Shown piece by piece: positions 16,389 through 25,037 of a stretch of DNA of 42,260 nucleotides; the stretch's first letter is position 1; every line of letters starts with the position of its first letter. Source of the DNA: SAR324 cluster bacterium (GTDB lineage Bacteria; SAR324; XYD2-FULL-50-16). Location of the stretch: positions 40,132-82,391 of the forward strand of contig NVSR01000002.1 of NCBI GenBank assembly GCA_002401295.1. The letters run 5' to 3'. The notes beneath the pieces were generated by a model. That model worked only from the letters and a program-made list of their open reading frames with translations, was not told the DNA's origin and did no database searches. The translations under genes and the position numbers were made by a program.

Positions 16389-17693
16389 TTAGTGATGTTC
16401 TACTTTAAAGAAGCGCTCATCAGCGATAGGCATGATGGGTACTCTCTGTAAGAACCAGAAGTAAGACAGCAAGAAAAGTCCTAAAACTCCCAAGGTAATT
16501 GAGAAGTCATAGAAGTTATAATTGAAGCCAGCTAATCCAGCATGTCCACCAGTTGCATTAGCGACAGCAGCCTGATTTTCCTGAATGGAAGGAACCACGA
16601 GGAAATACTTCTCCAACCAGGTACCAATCAGAATGTCAACCGCTACGATACTGGACATCAATGGTGAGTTACAAGCAGTTCGACTCAACAGACCAAAGAA
16701 AGGAATGATGAACAGAATCACAAAAATCAGCCAGAACATCCAGCTCCACTCATGAGATTGCATTCTCAAGATCAAGTAAGGCGTTTCCTCTGGGATATTT
16801 GCATACCAGATTACCAAAACTTGAGAGTAGATCATGTAAGTCCAGAGGCAACAAAAAGAAAAAGCCAGCTTGGAAACGTCATGATAGCGCACCGTAGTGA
16901 TATAGCTTTCCAGCTTATATTTACTACGTACATAACCACCAATGATCATCAAAACAGCGGCAGCACCCATTAAACTAGAGATTAGGTATTGAACACCAAA
17001 CATAGTACTGAACCATTCCTGATCAATGGACATAATCCAATCAAAGGCGATCAAAGTACAAAGCAAAGCGGCCAGAATGGCCAGGATGGGGCTCAAAACT
17101 TTAGTTTTTTGACGGAACTTAGCTTCTTCTTCTTCTTGAGAACCGTAGTTGCTCACTAGTTTGTCAGCAAAGCCATTGCTGAATTTTACCAGCTTCTTAG
17201 CCAAACCGATATCAGCTCGCAAACTATTTTTCAAGTATACCCAGCCCAAGACTAAGAACAGACCGAACATAAAGATATTCCTTTTCACGAAGAAAGGAAA
17301 ATTCAGCCAGCCAGCTTTGGAGTGAATCACTCTATCATGGTCCATCCATTCAAAGAAATTATCCGCACCAAAGAGCAGAACTATAAAGAGTACACAGGCA
17401 ACAGGTAAGAAACTAACCATGCCTTCCGCCAGACGCTTGAGAGGACGTCCCCACTGAGCATCAGTAATGGAAAAGATCAGGGAAAAGCACATGCCTCCCA
17501 GAGCAACTCCACAGAAGAAAATAGTGTTCACCAGCAAAGCTTGCCAAGCTAATTCAGGATTACTTCCCGACAACCCTACAATAAACCCGACAATGCCCAG
17601 ACCTACAAACAGTAGTAATACACTCCTCAAACCACCACTGACCTGGAACTTGGAGCGTTCCAGGATGGCTTTCATTTCATCATTCCGGGTCAT
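16389..17693 (-). CDS. actF: Alternative Complex III subunit F (integral membrane)
   Basis: Polytopic membrane subunit of the quinol:electron-acceptor oxidoreductase ACIII. 434 residues with about ten predicted helices and the long hydrophilic loop between helices typical of the family. It is distantly related to the NrfD-like ActC. Identification rests on hydropathy, length and its fixed place as last gene of actABCDEF; it overlaps the actE stop by 4 bp (ATGA). It is followed by the hairpin at 16354-16378. Confidence 0.9.
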   Translation of the reverse strand: MTRNDEMKAILERSKFQVSGGLRSVLLLFVGLGIVGFIVGLSGSNPELAWQALLVNTIFFCGVALGGMCFSLIFSITDAQWGRPLKRLAEGMVSFLPVACVLFIVLLFGADNFFEWMDHDRVIHSKAGWLNFPFFVKRNIFMFGLFLVLGWVYLKNSLRADIGLAKKLVKFSNGFADKLVSNYGSQEEEEAKFRQKTKVLSPILAILAALLCTLIAFDWIMSIDQEWFSTMFGVQYLISSLMGAAAVLMIIGGYVRSKYKLESYITTVRYHDVSKLAFSFCCLWTYMIYSQVLVIWYANIPEETPYLILRMQSHEWSWMFWLIFVILFIIPFFGLLSRTACNSPLMSSIVAVDILIGTWLEKYFLVVPSIQENQAAVANATGGHAGLAGFNYNFYDFSITLGVLGLFLLSYFWFLQRVPIMPIADERFFKVEHH

Positions 17694-18241
17694 TGTTGTT
17701 TCTCCAGTGCACGAACATAGTTAATAATATCCCACCTTTCTTTCGCGGTAGTCGAATAACCGAGAGGAGGCATGACGGCACCACCAAAGCGTATCTTGCC
17801 GTAGAGATAACCATCAGTAAAAGCAGGACTCAAGTCCAACATCACCGGAGCCACCATTCCTTTGGCATTGACCTTGGACAAAGCCAGACCATTCTCCGCA
17901 CGATCCGCACCCGGTCCATGACAAACGGTACAATAGACAGCATACTTTTGCTTGCCACGAGCAATGGACTCAGGAGTAGCAGCAACTGGATTTTTAGTTG
18001 CTGTTTCTGGTACCATTTCCCGACCAGCCCAAGTCATCTTGTCCTCATCAGTATCGTAATAACGACCATCCACGGAAACCACACCAGCTGGAAATCGGAT
18101 CATACTGCCCTTCTCTTGGGGCTTGATGCTCTTCTGGTTGTACTGGTCCGTATTCCAAGACATGATTGTACTCTTGGCATAAGCCGTAGTCCCCATCATC
18201 AACAAGGCTACACTGGCGATCAGTAAAGTTTTAGACTTCAC
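17690..18241 (-). CDS. actE: Alternative Complex III subunit E, mono-heme cytochrome c
   Basis: Periplasmic cytochrome c domain of ACIII, passing electrons outward. 183 residues from a GTG at 18241, chosen because GAGGAGG lies 6 bases upstream and because a signal sequence (KSKTLLIASVALLMMGTTAYA) begins there; an in-frame ATG at 18298 would add 19 implausible basic residues and overlap actD more. The single heme site is CTVCH in YAVYCTVCHGPGADR, with a likely distal methionine in GGAVMPPLGY. It overlaps actD by 11 bp and actF by 4 bp. Confidence 0.93.
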   Translation of the reverse strand: MKSKTLLIASVALLMMGTTAYAKSTIMSWNTDQYNQKSIKPQEKGSMIRFPAGVVSVDGRYYDTDEDKMTWAGREMVPETATKNPVAATPESIARGKQKYAVYCTVCHGPGADRAENGLALSKVNAKGMVAPVMLDLSPAFTDGYLYGKIRFGGAVMPPLGYSTTAKERWDIINYVRALEKQQ

Positions 18242-18761
18242 GAATGACCTCCTCTGCTTGATATTTTTTGAAGATACTCTCCACCTTCTCCACTTCACCT
18301 TGAGGACAAGGAACCACGATACCGAAACGATCTCGCATAAACCGATTGTATTCCTTATATTGTTTCCCCTGTGGGAACTGATGAGCTTTGGTATCTTTGA
18401 TAATCAGCACTACCATCGCCATCATAGTGAAATAAATCGAAGTCAATACGGTCAACTCGAAAGCTACCGGCCCCATACTGGGGATAGAAATGATTGGCTT
18501 TCCTGAAACGGGCAAGATCCAGTCCAGGGTCATGTATAACATAATCACAACCGCCAAGCCCAATCCCGTGAACATCCCAATCAGGGTTGCAAAGGGAACA
18601 CGACTTTGTGGGTCTCCTAATGCATGATCAAGCTCATGTCGGGGACAAGGGGCATGAGTCGTTATTTTTTTATAGCCCATTTCTCGAAGCTCTTTGACTA
18701 CCGAGCAGGTATCATCAAGGAATTCGAAAGTACCCCAAACACCGGAAAACTTTTTACTCAT
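18231..18761 (-). CDS. actD: Alternative Complex III subunit D (DUF3341 family)
   Basis: 176 residues. An N-terminal soluble segment opens with GVWGTFEFLDDTCSVVKELREMGY, typical of ActD, followed by two membrane helices (about 62-83 and 98-121) and a cytosolic tail. Structural subunit with no cofactor motif. Its ATG overlaps the actC stop (ATGA). Confidence 0.92.
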   Translation of the reverse strand: MSKKFSGVWGTFEFLDDTCSVVKELREMGYKKITTHAPCPRHELDHALGDPQSRVPFATLIGMFTGLGLAVVIMLYMTLDWILPVSGKPIISIPSMGPVAFELTVLTSIYFTMMAMVVLIIKDTKAHQFPQGKQYKEYNRFMRDRFGIVVPCPQGEVEKVESIFKKYQAEEVIREV

Positions 18762-20077
18762 TTTGCCCTCCTCATGGGTGGATTAAGCGCTTCTTTCAAC
18801 TCTGCTACGGCTAGGGATGGCATGATCTTGACAAACAGCCAGAACCACATAAAGAACCAGCCAAAACTTCCCAGGGTGATCCAAAGTTCAACCCACTCAA
18901 AGGTATAGGTACCCCAAGCATAAGGATCAAAATCATGGGCCAAAGAAGTCACCACAATATTGAATCGCTCCAACCACATTCCAATGTTGATCAAGATAGA
19001 AATCAAGAACAGTGCGGGAATGTTGGTACGAATCTTCTTAAACCACAGTGGAATAGGCGCGATAACATTACAGAAAACCATTAACCAGAAGAAATTCTTC
19101 ATTTCACCGAAAGGTCGATACCAGAAGAGCGCACGCTCATATTTGGCACCACTATAGTAAGCGATGAAGAATTCAATAGAATAAGCATAGCCTACGATGA
19201 CAGTGGTAAACAGGATCATCTTGGCCATGCCTTCCAGATCCTTAATCGTGATGATATCCCTAAAGCCGGGGAAAGCCAGGCGTAAGGGGATCATCAGCGT
19301 CAATACCATCGCACAGCCAGAGAAGATCGCACCGGCCACAAAGTAGGGCGCGAAAATCGTGGTATGCCAACCGGGGATACTGGACATGGCAAAATCCCAA
19401 GATACGATCGAGTGAACCGAGAATACCAGGGGAGTCGCGATCGCTGCAAACAGCAAATAGCCACGCATGTAATGCAACCATTGATGGTTGGTTCCACGGA
19501 AGCCCAGAGCCGGAAGACTATAGAGAAAACGCTTAATGCCTTTAGACTCGTCTCGCACAGTAGCGAGATCGGGAATCAATCCCAACAAGAAAAAAGCGAT
19601 GGAAACAGACATATAAGTTGATACGGCGAACACGTCCCACAAGAGTGGAGACTTGAAGTTTACCCATAACTGTCGTTGGTTAGGGTAAGGGATCAACCAA
19701 TAAGCGTTCCAGGCTCGACCCACGTGAATAATGGGGAAAAGCCCTGCTGTCATCACTGCGAATACAGTCATCGCCTCAGAAGCTCGATAAATCGAAGTTC
19801 TGAAGGGAGCTCGTACCAAATACAAGACGGCGGAAATCAAAGTTCCTGCATGACCGATACCAACCCAAAATACGAAGTCAGTAATATAGACACCCCAACC
19901 GATGGGATGACTGATACCACTCCACTCCAAACCATGGCGAATCTGGTATCCCCAGGCAAAAACACCCATGCCTAAAATGCCCAAAATGACCATCAGGCTT
20001 AACCACCAGGCCTTCCCTGGGGGCTCCAGGGAGTTCAACACATCATCATTGATACTGGCGTAAGTTATATTGCTCAC
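18758..20077 (-). CDS. actC: Alternative Complex III subunit C (NrfD/PsrC-like quinol-binding)
   Basis: 439-residue membrane protein with about ten helices, related to NrfD/PsrC subunits; in ACIII structures the ActC side forms the quinol-oxidation site next to the ActB iron-sulfur chain. It starts at a GTG with AGGAGA well spaced upstream. Lies 9 bp after actB and overlaps actD. Sequence is typical of the family (e.g. DFVFWVGIGHAGTLISAVLYL region near 69-89, many conserved aromatic residues). Confidence 0.93.
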   Translation of the reverse strand: MSNITYASINDDVLNSLEPPGKAWWLSLMVILGILGMGVFAWGYQIRHGLEWSGISHPIGWGVYITDFVFWVGIGHAGTLISAVLYLVRAPFRTSIYRASEAMTVFAVMTAGLFPIIHVGRAWNAYWLIPYPNQRQLWVNFKSPLLWDVFAVSTYMSVSIAFFLLGLIPDLATVRDESKGIKRFLYSLPALGFRGTNHQWLHYMRGYLLFAAIATPLVFSVHSIVSWDFAMSSIPGWHTTIFAPYFVAGAIFSGCAMVLTLMIPLRLAFPGFRDIITIKDLEGMAKMILFTTVIVGYAYSIEFFIAYYSGAKYERALFWYRPFGEMKNFFWLMVFCNVIAPIPLWFKKIRTNIPALFLISILINIGMWLERFNIVVTSLAHDFDPYAWGTYTFEWVELWITLGSFGWFFMWFWLFVKIMPSLAVAELKEALNPPMRRAK

Positions 20078-20086
20078 GAAAATCTC

Positions 20087-23000
20087 CTATGCTTTGTGGT
20101 TGTTGTGCTTAACTTTTTTCAAGTAAGTAATGGCCGGCAAAAAGGCCAATTCTTCCAACTGGATATATCCACGCTTGGTACTCTTCTTGATTTGAGAAAC
20201 TTCACTCTTAGAATCCTTAACGTTTCCAAAAGTAATAGCATCAGCACCACAAGTTTGCTGGCAAGCAGTCTGCAGCTCACCGTCATACACTTCTCGCCCT
20301 TCATCTTTGGCGATATCTTTGATTTCGCGGATTCTCGTGTAGCAAAAATTACATTTTTCCATGACACCCTTCTCTCGAACGGTAGCGCCTGGATTCAATT
20401 GAAGATGTAATGGGCTTGGGAATTCATAATCCCTCCAGTTAAACCTTCTCTGCTTGTACACACAGTTGTTTGCACAATATCTGGTTCCAACACAGCGGTT
20501 ATAAACCATGGCGTTGATGCCATCAGGCGTATGGTAGGTAGCGTAAACGGGACAGACAGGCTCGCACCCGGCGTTTTCACATTGACCACACATTTCCGGT
20601 GTAAAGTAAGTCTCAACTTTCCCGGTTTCCTTATTTTTATCGAAATAACGTTCGACTCGCAGCCAGCTCATCTCACGCCCTACACCCATACGATCTTTAC
20701 CAACCACAGGCAGGTTATTTTCCGCATAACAAGCAACCATACAAGCGGAACAACCAGTACAACGATCCAAGTCAATGGTCATGCCCCACTTATAGGTATC
20801 GTAGTATTTGACATTGGTTTTGCCCGCCATCAGCGCGGCATCCTCAATATCCTTCTCCCGAGTTTCGTAGAAACTGGTATTGTCTTCGAGATCAGTCGTA
20901 TAGACTCGATGTCGTAGCTGATGTCCTCCGCTTTTGCCGTCTTCTTTCAGACCTAGCATAGCGCCCATCGATGCTGTCTGGACAAAACCTCGACCTTTTT
21001 GACTACGATCACCCATGCCAGCTTTAGCGTCTGCTTGCAGCGCTTCAATATCATCACGATATTGTCCGTCAGGGGTCACCAGATAAGCTTTACGTCCCGT
21101 AGGCTTCACTGTGACTTGTGTCGAAGCAAAATTCAGATCTCCTGAAAGCCCATCTTGTTGGAAAGGCAGGAGTTCCATCACATTCACACCCACTACGTTG
21201 TGAATCGTCTGTCGACTCTCTTCAGCGGTCTCAATGACTGGAATCCAAGCGCTCTGTCCGTGACTGGTCTTGTAATTAGCCATAGGCACAACTCGTCCCA
21301 GACCGGCAGGCATGGCCACGGTGTTTTCAGCGATGCCGTAATATAACCAGGCAGCGACTTCAACTTTACCGTAAGGACTGGAAACTTCTACCAAATCCCC
21401 ATGTCTGATACCCAGTTTGATCGCTGTATCCGGGTTGATTTCCACCCAGGAATCCCAAACGATTTGTGTAATTGGATGAGGAATTTCCAGCATCCAAGTC
21501 CGGTTACCATTCTTACCGCCTGCACTATGCAGTGAAGAGTTCGCCGCAATCAGAGTCAATCCTGTAGCCGCTTTTCCAGGCTTGTGGGACAAGGCTGCAG
21601 TATCAAAGGCAACATCTTCTGTGGTGAAGTCTGAGAAATGACCACCTTTTTGCAGGGCCTTTTTCCAGAAATCAACGAATGCCTGAGAATTCTCAACTTC
21701 GCTTTGGACGTCTTCCCAAGATTCTTTCAACAAGGCTTGGAAATTATCATAGTCTTCAAAAGTGTCATTATCAGCGGCTTCAGCCAACTGAATAAACAAG
21801 TCACCCAACTCTACTGTGTCATAACCAGGCACTGTAGCCATGGTAGGCTGCTGTAGAGAATAAATTCCCGTTCTAGGTCGAGAATCACCCCAGCTTTCTA
21901 AGTAGTGAGAGATAGGCAAGTGCAGTTTCGCCAATGCGGACGTTTCATCTGCTTCTGTAGAGAAGGAAACGACGAAAGGAACTTTCTGCAATGCTTCCGT
22001 AAACTTAGAGTCTTTAGGTAACGCATAAGCAGGATTGACGTTTTCAATAATCACAACGTCATATTGTCCTTTCTGCATGCCCTTGATAGCAGCTTCCATT
22101 TCAGCAATACTGTTGGCACCATCTTGATAATCGGCACCGAATAGAACTGTTTTCCCGATATTGCCACCGATATAGTTCAGGACATTAACGGCAATTTGTA
22201 GTTTTGTTCCGTCTTGGCTGGCTGTACTATTTCCTCCGGCCAGAGCCAAGCTCTTACCTTTGGTACCAAATTCTTTGGCCAGTTCTTTGATCTTAGCGGC
22301 AGGGACTCCTGTTCGATTAGCAACAGCGCTAACGGAGTAACCACTCAAATAGCTTTCCAACTGATCTTTTTCTGCCTTGGGCAGTGTTGAACCAGCCAAC
22401 AAAGTATTAGCTACAGCTAAAGCAATTTCACCTTCCGCGCCGTTGGAGCAGCTTACCCACTCATCAGCATTGGATCCGGTTAAGGACATGTGAGGTGAGA
22501 CGTGAACGAATTTTCCTTTCTGACCATGCTTGAAAGCATGCATTTTGGTATAACCTCTGGTCAATTTCAGAGAATATAACCAGCTTTCCAGGAAGTCCGC
22601 GCCGAAGTTCAGCAAATAATCAGCATTTTCGATCGCATAATGAGGGATCTCTGCTTTGCCGAAAGTTAAGTCATTAGCCTTGCGGATACTGTTGGTAGGA
22701 GCGGTGTCAAAACCAATGGCGGTTCCGCCACCCATCGCTTCCAGCCAATCCTGCTGCAATTGATTCAGTACTCCAGTTTTTGGTGTACCGATATATAAGA
22801 TTCTTGAGCCTTTCTCTTGAGCTGCTACTAATTTCTCTGCCAGGATGTTCTTTCCTTTTTCCCAGGAGATAGCAGTTTGAGAGCCGTTTTCAATGGTTTT
22901 GGGACCAGTAACACGAGAGGGGCTATACAAGCCTTGCAGGGTGGATTGTCCCACTGCACATAAGCGTCCCTCACTAAGCGGATGATTGGGGTTCCCTTCA

Positions 23001-23230
23001 ACTTTAATCGCCCGTCCTTCACGGGTTCTTACGACCATTCCACAATTACTGGAACATTCCTGACAGGTCGTAGCAAAATGAATGGATACACCTGGGACAT
23101 AGTCGCTCGGGGGTACCAACATGGGTACCAGCTCCTCGACAGGATCCGTCCCACAGCTAGCAACGGCTGCTGTCGCGCCACTGACTGCTGCAACCTTGAA
23201 AAAGTCCCTTCGGTTTATACCTTTAAACAT
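20087..23230 (-). CDS. actB: Alternative Complex III subunit B, iron-sulfur/molybdopterin-like fusion
   Basis: 1047 residues. The N-terminus has a twin-arginine signal (NRRDFFK, 6-12) and a lipobox-like VASC (C26), suggesting a Tat-exported lipoprotein. Residues about 50-730 resemble molybdopterin oxidoreductases; in characterised ACIII this domain holds no molybdenum cofactor. Here C56, C59, C63 and C91 form a C-x2-C-x3-C-x27-C set resembling the [4Fe-4S] site of that superfamily. The C-terminal ferredoxin-like part has four cysteine clusters (CTGCSACMVAC, CGQCENAGCEPVCP, CVGTRYCANNC, and CNFC plus CQQTC), wiring quinol oxidation to the hemes. It has a strong GGAGAAGGA ribosome site. Second gene of the act operon. 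Confidence 0.95.
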   Translation of the reverse strand: MFKGINRRDFFKVAAVSGATAAVASCGTDPVEELVPMLVPPSDYVPGVSIHFATTCQECSSNCGMVVRTREGRAIKVEGNPNHPLSEGRLCAVGQSTLQGLYSPSRVTGPKTIENGSQTAISWEKGKNILAEKLVAAQEKGSRILYIGTPKTGVLNQLQQDWLEAMGGGTAIGFDTAPTNSIRKANDLTFGKAEIPHYAIENADYLLNFGADFLESWLYSLKLTRGYTKMHAFKHGQKGKFVHVSPHMSLTGSNADEWVSCSNGAEGEIALAVANTLLAGSTLPKAEKDQLESYLSGYSVSAVANRTGVPAAKIKELAKEFGTKGKSLALAGGNSTASQDGTKLQIAVNVLNYIGGNIGKTVLFGADYQDGANSIAEMEAAIKGMQKGQYDVVIIENVNPAYALPKDSKFTEALQKVPFVVSFSTEADETSALAKLHLPISHYLESWGDSRPRTGIYSLQQPTMATVPGYDTVELGDLFIQLAEAADNDTFEDYDNFQALLKESWEDVQSEVENSQAFVDFWKKALQKGGHFSDFTTEDVAFDTAALSHKPGKAATGLTLIAANSSLHSAGGKNGNRTWMLEIPHPITQIVWDSWVEINPDTAIKLGIRHGDLVEVSSPYGKVEVAAWLYYGIAENTVAMPAGLGRVVPMANYKTSHGQSAWIPVIETAEESRQTIHNVVGVNVMELLPFQQDGLSGDLNFASTQVTVKPTGRKAYLVTPDGQYRDDIEALQADAKAGMGDRSQKGRGFVQTASMGAMLGLKEDGKSGGHQLRHRVYTTDLEDNTSFYETREKDIEDAALMAGKTNVKYYDTYKWGMTIDLDRCTGCSACMVACYAENNLPVVGKDRMGVGREMSWLRVERYFDKNKETGKVETYFTPEMCGQCENAGCEPVCPVYATYHTPDGINAMVYNRCVGTRYCANNCVYKQRRFNWRDYEFPSPLHLQLNPGATVREKGVMEKCNFCYTRIREIKDIAKDEGREVYDGELQTACQQTCGADAITFGNVKDSKSEVSQIKKSTKRGYIQLEELAFLPAITYLKKVKHNNHKA

Positions 23231-23242
23231 TCCTTCTCCAAG

Positions 23243-23890
23243 TTATTTGTGACAAATAAGACAATCTTTTGAACCCTGAACTATGCCGTTCTGCTGAGCC
23301 AAGTTAGCCTCTTCCAGAATTTTTCCGCCTCGGGTTGCTCGTAGAGGACGGATCACTTTGCCGTCTACAGCCGGATGCTCATCTTTGTGGCAAGTCACAC
23401 ACCAGCCCATACTCAAATCAGTCGCCATGTTATCCATGGTGATTTCATCTTTTTGACTGATATCCCCATGACATTCCGTACAATCGAAACCGACATTCAA
23501 GTGTCTTTTATGGGAGAAATAAACAAAATCAGGCAAATCGTGGATTTTTTTCCAGGGAATCGTTTTCTGTTGATCCCAGTAATCTACCACTTTCTGAATT
23601 TCCTGTTTTTGGGTCTCAGTTGTCCCTTTAACCATAGTGTGACAACCAATACATGTCCGGACTGGAGGAACACCGGATGTGATCGACCTGCGAGCAGAGG
23701 TATGACAGAACTCACAAGCGATCTCGTTAGTTCCGGCATGGGTTTTATGGCTAAAAGCGATAGGCTGAGTAAACTCTTCAGCAGTCGCTGCCACTGTCAC
23801 TGTCGCTGTTGCTCCCGAGGCTAAAATCAATAGAGATAACAGTAGTGTTAATCTCTTTCGCAAGCCCAGGATTGCAAGAAGGTTCTTCAT
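23243..23890 (-). CDS. actA: Alternative Complex III subunit A, pentaheme cytochrome c
   Basis: 215 residues with a hydrophobic N-terminal signal or anchor (about 14-36) and exactly five CxxCH heme sites, beginning at C59, C80, C137, C164 and C210. The last one ends two residues before the stop. It is the first gene of actABCDEF and carries electrons from the ActB clusters to ActE or an external acceptor. No Shine-Dalgarno of note. The 12 bp to actB shows a single operon. Confidence 0.95.
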   Translation of the reverse strand: MKNLLAILGLRKRLTLLLSLLILASGATATVTVAATAEEFTQPIAFSHKTHAGTNEIACEFCHTSARRSITSGVPPVRTCIGCHTMVKGTTETQKQEIQKVVDYWDQQKTIPWKKIHDLPDFVYFSHKRHLNVGFDCTECHGDISQKDEITMDNMATDLSMGWCVTCHKDEHPAVDGKVIRPLRATRGGKILEEANLAQQNGIVQGSKDCLICHK

Positions 23891-23961
23891 TGTTTAACCA
23901 GAGATATCGATTAAAGAAAGGCTACCCCCCCAAAGGCCGGCAGCTTTATGAAGTAATTTAA

Positions 23962-23983
23962 GAAAGTTCATTGCCAAACTTTC
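23962..23983. promoter_or_regulatory. Inverted repeat upstream of actA, possible operator
   Basis: Seven-base arms GAAAGTT / AACTTTC around an 8-base spacer, about 70 bases upstream of actA. Spacing of one helical turn or so between half-site centres fits a dimeric regulator. The minus strand also reads TTGGCA across it. Pattern evidence only. Confidence 0.3.
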
Positions 23984-24016
23984 ACTCGTACATTATTTTA
24001 CTGACGAGCGAAACGA

Positions 24017-24044
24017 TTGAATCTAAGCATAACCTTGTTATAAA
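24017..24044 (+). promoter_or_regulatory. Candidate sigma-70-type promoter reading toward the EcsC gene
   Basis: TTGAAT (24017-24022), 16-base spacer, TATAAA (24039-24044). If used, the transcript would have a leader of about 290 bases containing the two hairpins downstream. Weakly supported. Confidence 0.3.
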
Positions 24045-24099
24045 ATCAATGCAGAAGTGACTATTTTCACAAAAATAGCCCGCAAGATCTAAGCTCCCC

Positions 24100-24140
24100 C
24101 TGTTTTACAGCATTTTGATAGGAAAATGCTTGTTTAACAG
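24100..24140. other. Nested inverted repeat in the act/EcsC intergenic region
   Basis: Inner arms AGCATTTT / AAAATGCT (24109-24116, 24123-24130) with a 6-base loop, and outer CTGTT / AACAG (24100-24104, 24136-24140). It could form a leader stem or protein-binding dyad; no T-run follows on either strand, so it is not a standard terminator. Confidence 0.45.
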
Positions 24141-24344
24141 TTGAACCTTCTTCCAAAACAAAGGATACTGAGCAATGCAATCCCGATTTACAGCATATTT
24201 CCTTATTTTTTGCAATTAGAAATATCAAGTATTTCAGTCTGCTTTTTCATCCTGATTGTTGAGATCTTTCCTTTGGACTTACCTTGACATTATTAATTTT
24301 TTTGATTTTTCTCAGCTCAACCTTTCACTGAAATTTTGACCTTT

Positions 24345-25016
24345 ATGGACATAAAGAACCCTTTTGGGCAGGCCTCAAAATACCTCCACGTAGATGCCAC
24401 TAAGGTATTAAGGGAGGTCCTGCATCTGGGTATCAATGGTGGCAGGGGACTATCCAGCGCAAAAGAATTAGGGAACAAGTATTTAGAAAACCCAAAGTAT
24501 CAGACACAGCAGGAAATGATTAACGCTTTGATACGCACAGAGGTTTACAAAAGCTTTACAACCGGTTTTTTAACTAATTTGGGAGGGGCCCTGACTTTAC
24601 CCGTAAGCATCCCCGCATCACTAGGTATCAACTGGGTGTTACAAACCAGAATGGTGGCGGCGATGGCCCATATTGGCGGCTTTAACATTGATGAACCTGG
24701 CATTCGCATGGCGATTGCCCTCTCCTTGCTGGGCAATAAAGGCAAAGAGCTCTTGAACGCAAACCTCAAAGAGATGGATCAGGTTCTCTTTCGCAATGTG
24801 ATCTCCAACCTCCCCAAAAAGACTATTTTCCTGCTAAAACAGGCTATTGCTAAAAAGATGATCAATATTGCTACTCAAAGGGGTTTTTCTCGGGTCAGTA
24901 AGGTTATCCCGATCATGCGAGGGGTGGTAGGGGGCATGGTAGACTACCATTCTTGCAAAGAAACCGCAGAGTTTGCCAAGGAGCTTTTTCAGTTTGACTC
25001 CCATTTCGATATTTAA
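24345..25016 (+). CDS. EcsC-family protein
   Basis: 223 residues from the ATG at 24345; a TTG nine bases earlier is in frame but less likely, and neither has a clear ribosome site. It contains the EcsC-type core with hydrophobic segment FTTGFLTNLGGALTLPVSIP and LQTRMVAAMAHIGGF, then a helical region rich in Lys/Leu. EcsC proteins are membrane-associated and of poorly defined role (named from the B. subtilis ecs ABC locus). It is 21 bp upstream of the glycosyltransferase gene and probably co-transcribed. No enzyme motif seen. Confidence 0.8.
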   Translation: MDIKNPFGQASKYLHVDATKVLREVLHLGINGGRGLSSAKELGNKYLENPKYQTQQEMINALIRTEVYKSFTTGFLTNLGGALTLPVSIPASLGINWVLQTRMVAAMAHIGGFNIDEPGIRMAIALSLLGNKGKELLNANLKEMDQVLFRNVISNLPKKTIFLLKQAIAKKMINIATQRGFSRVSKVIPIMRGVVGGMVDYHSCKETAEFAKELFQFDSHFDI

Positions 25017-25037
25017 CCTATCCATTAGCTAAATCCA

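Larger units (their letters stand above)
23891..24335. other. Divergent intergenic region between actA and the EcsC gene
   Basis: About 450 bp, AT-rich, no gene seen on either strand. It holds three inverted repeats (23962-23983; 24061-24078; 24109-24130) and a 10-bp direct repeat TTTACAGCAT (24105-24114, 24187-24196). A TTGACA at 24284-24289 lacks a matching -10. The region should contain promoters for both flanking units. Confidence 0.6.

Noticed and set aside
17693..18226. A 177-residue plus-strand reading frame opposite actE
   Set aside because: Antisense to a cytochrome c with clear heme site and signal peptide; composition is typical of a complementary-strand artefact.
20087..23230. 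A true molybdenum oxidoreductase (formate dehydrogenase or polysulfide reductase type)
   Set aside because: The fusion of the molybdopterin-like domain with the ferredoxin-like domain in one chain and the actA-F gene order are specific for Alternative Complex III.
24284..24312. Sigma-70 promoter with TTGACA just before the EcsC gene
   Set aside because: The -35 is perfect but at 16-18 bases downstream there is only T-rich sequence with no -10 resemblance.
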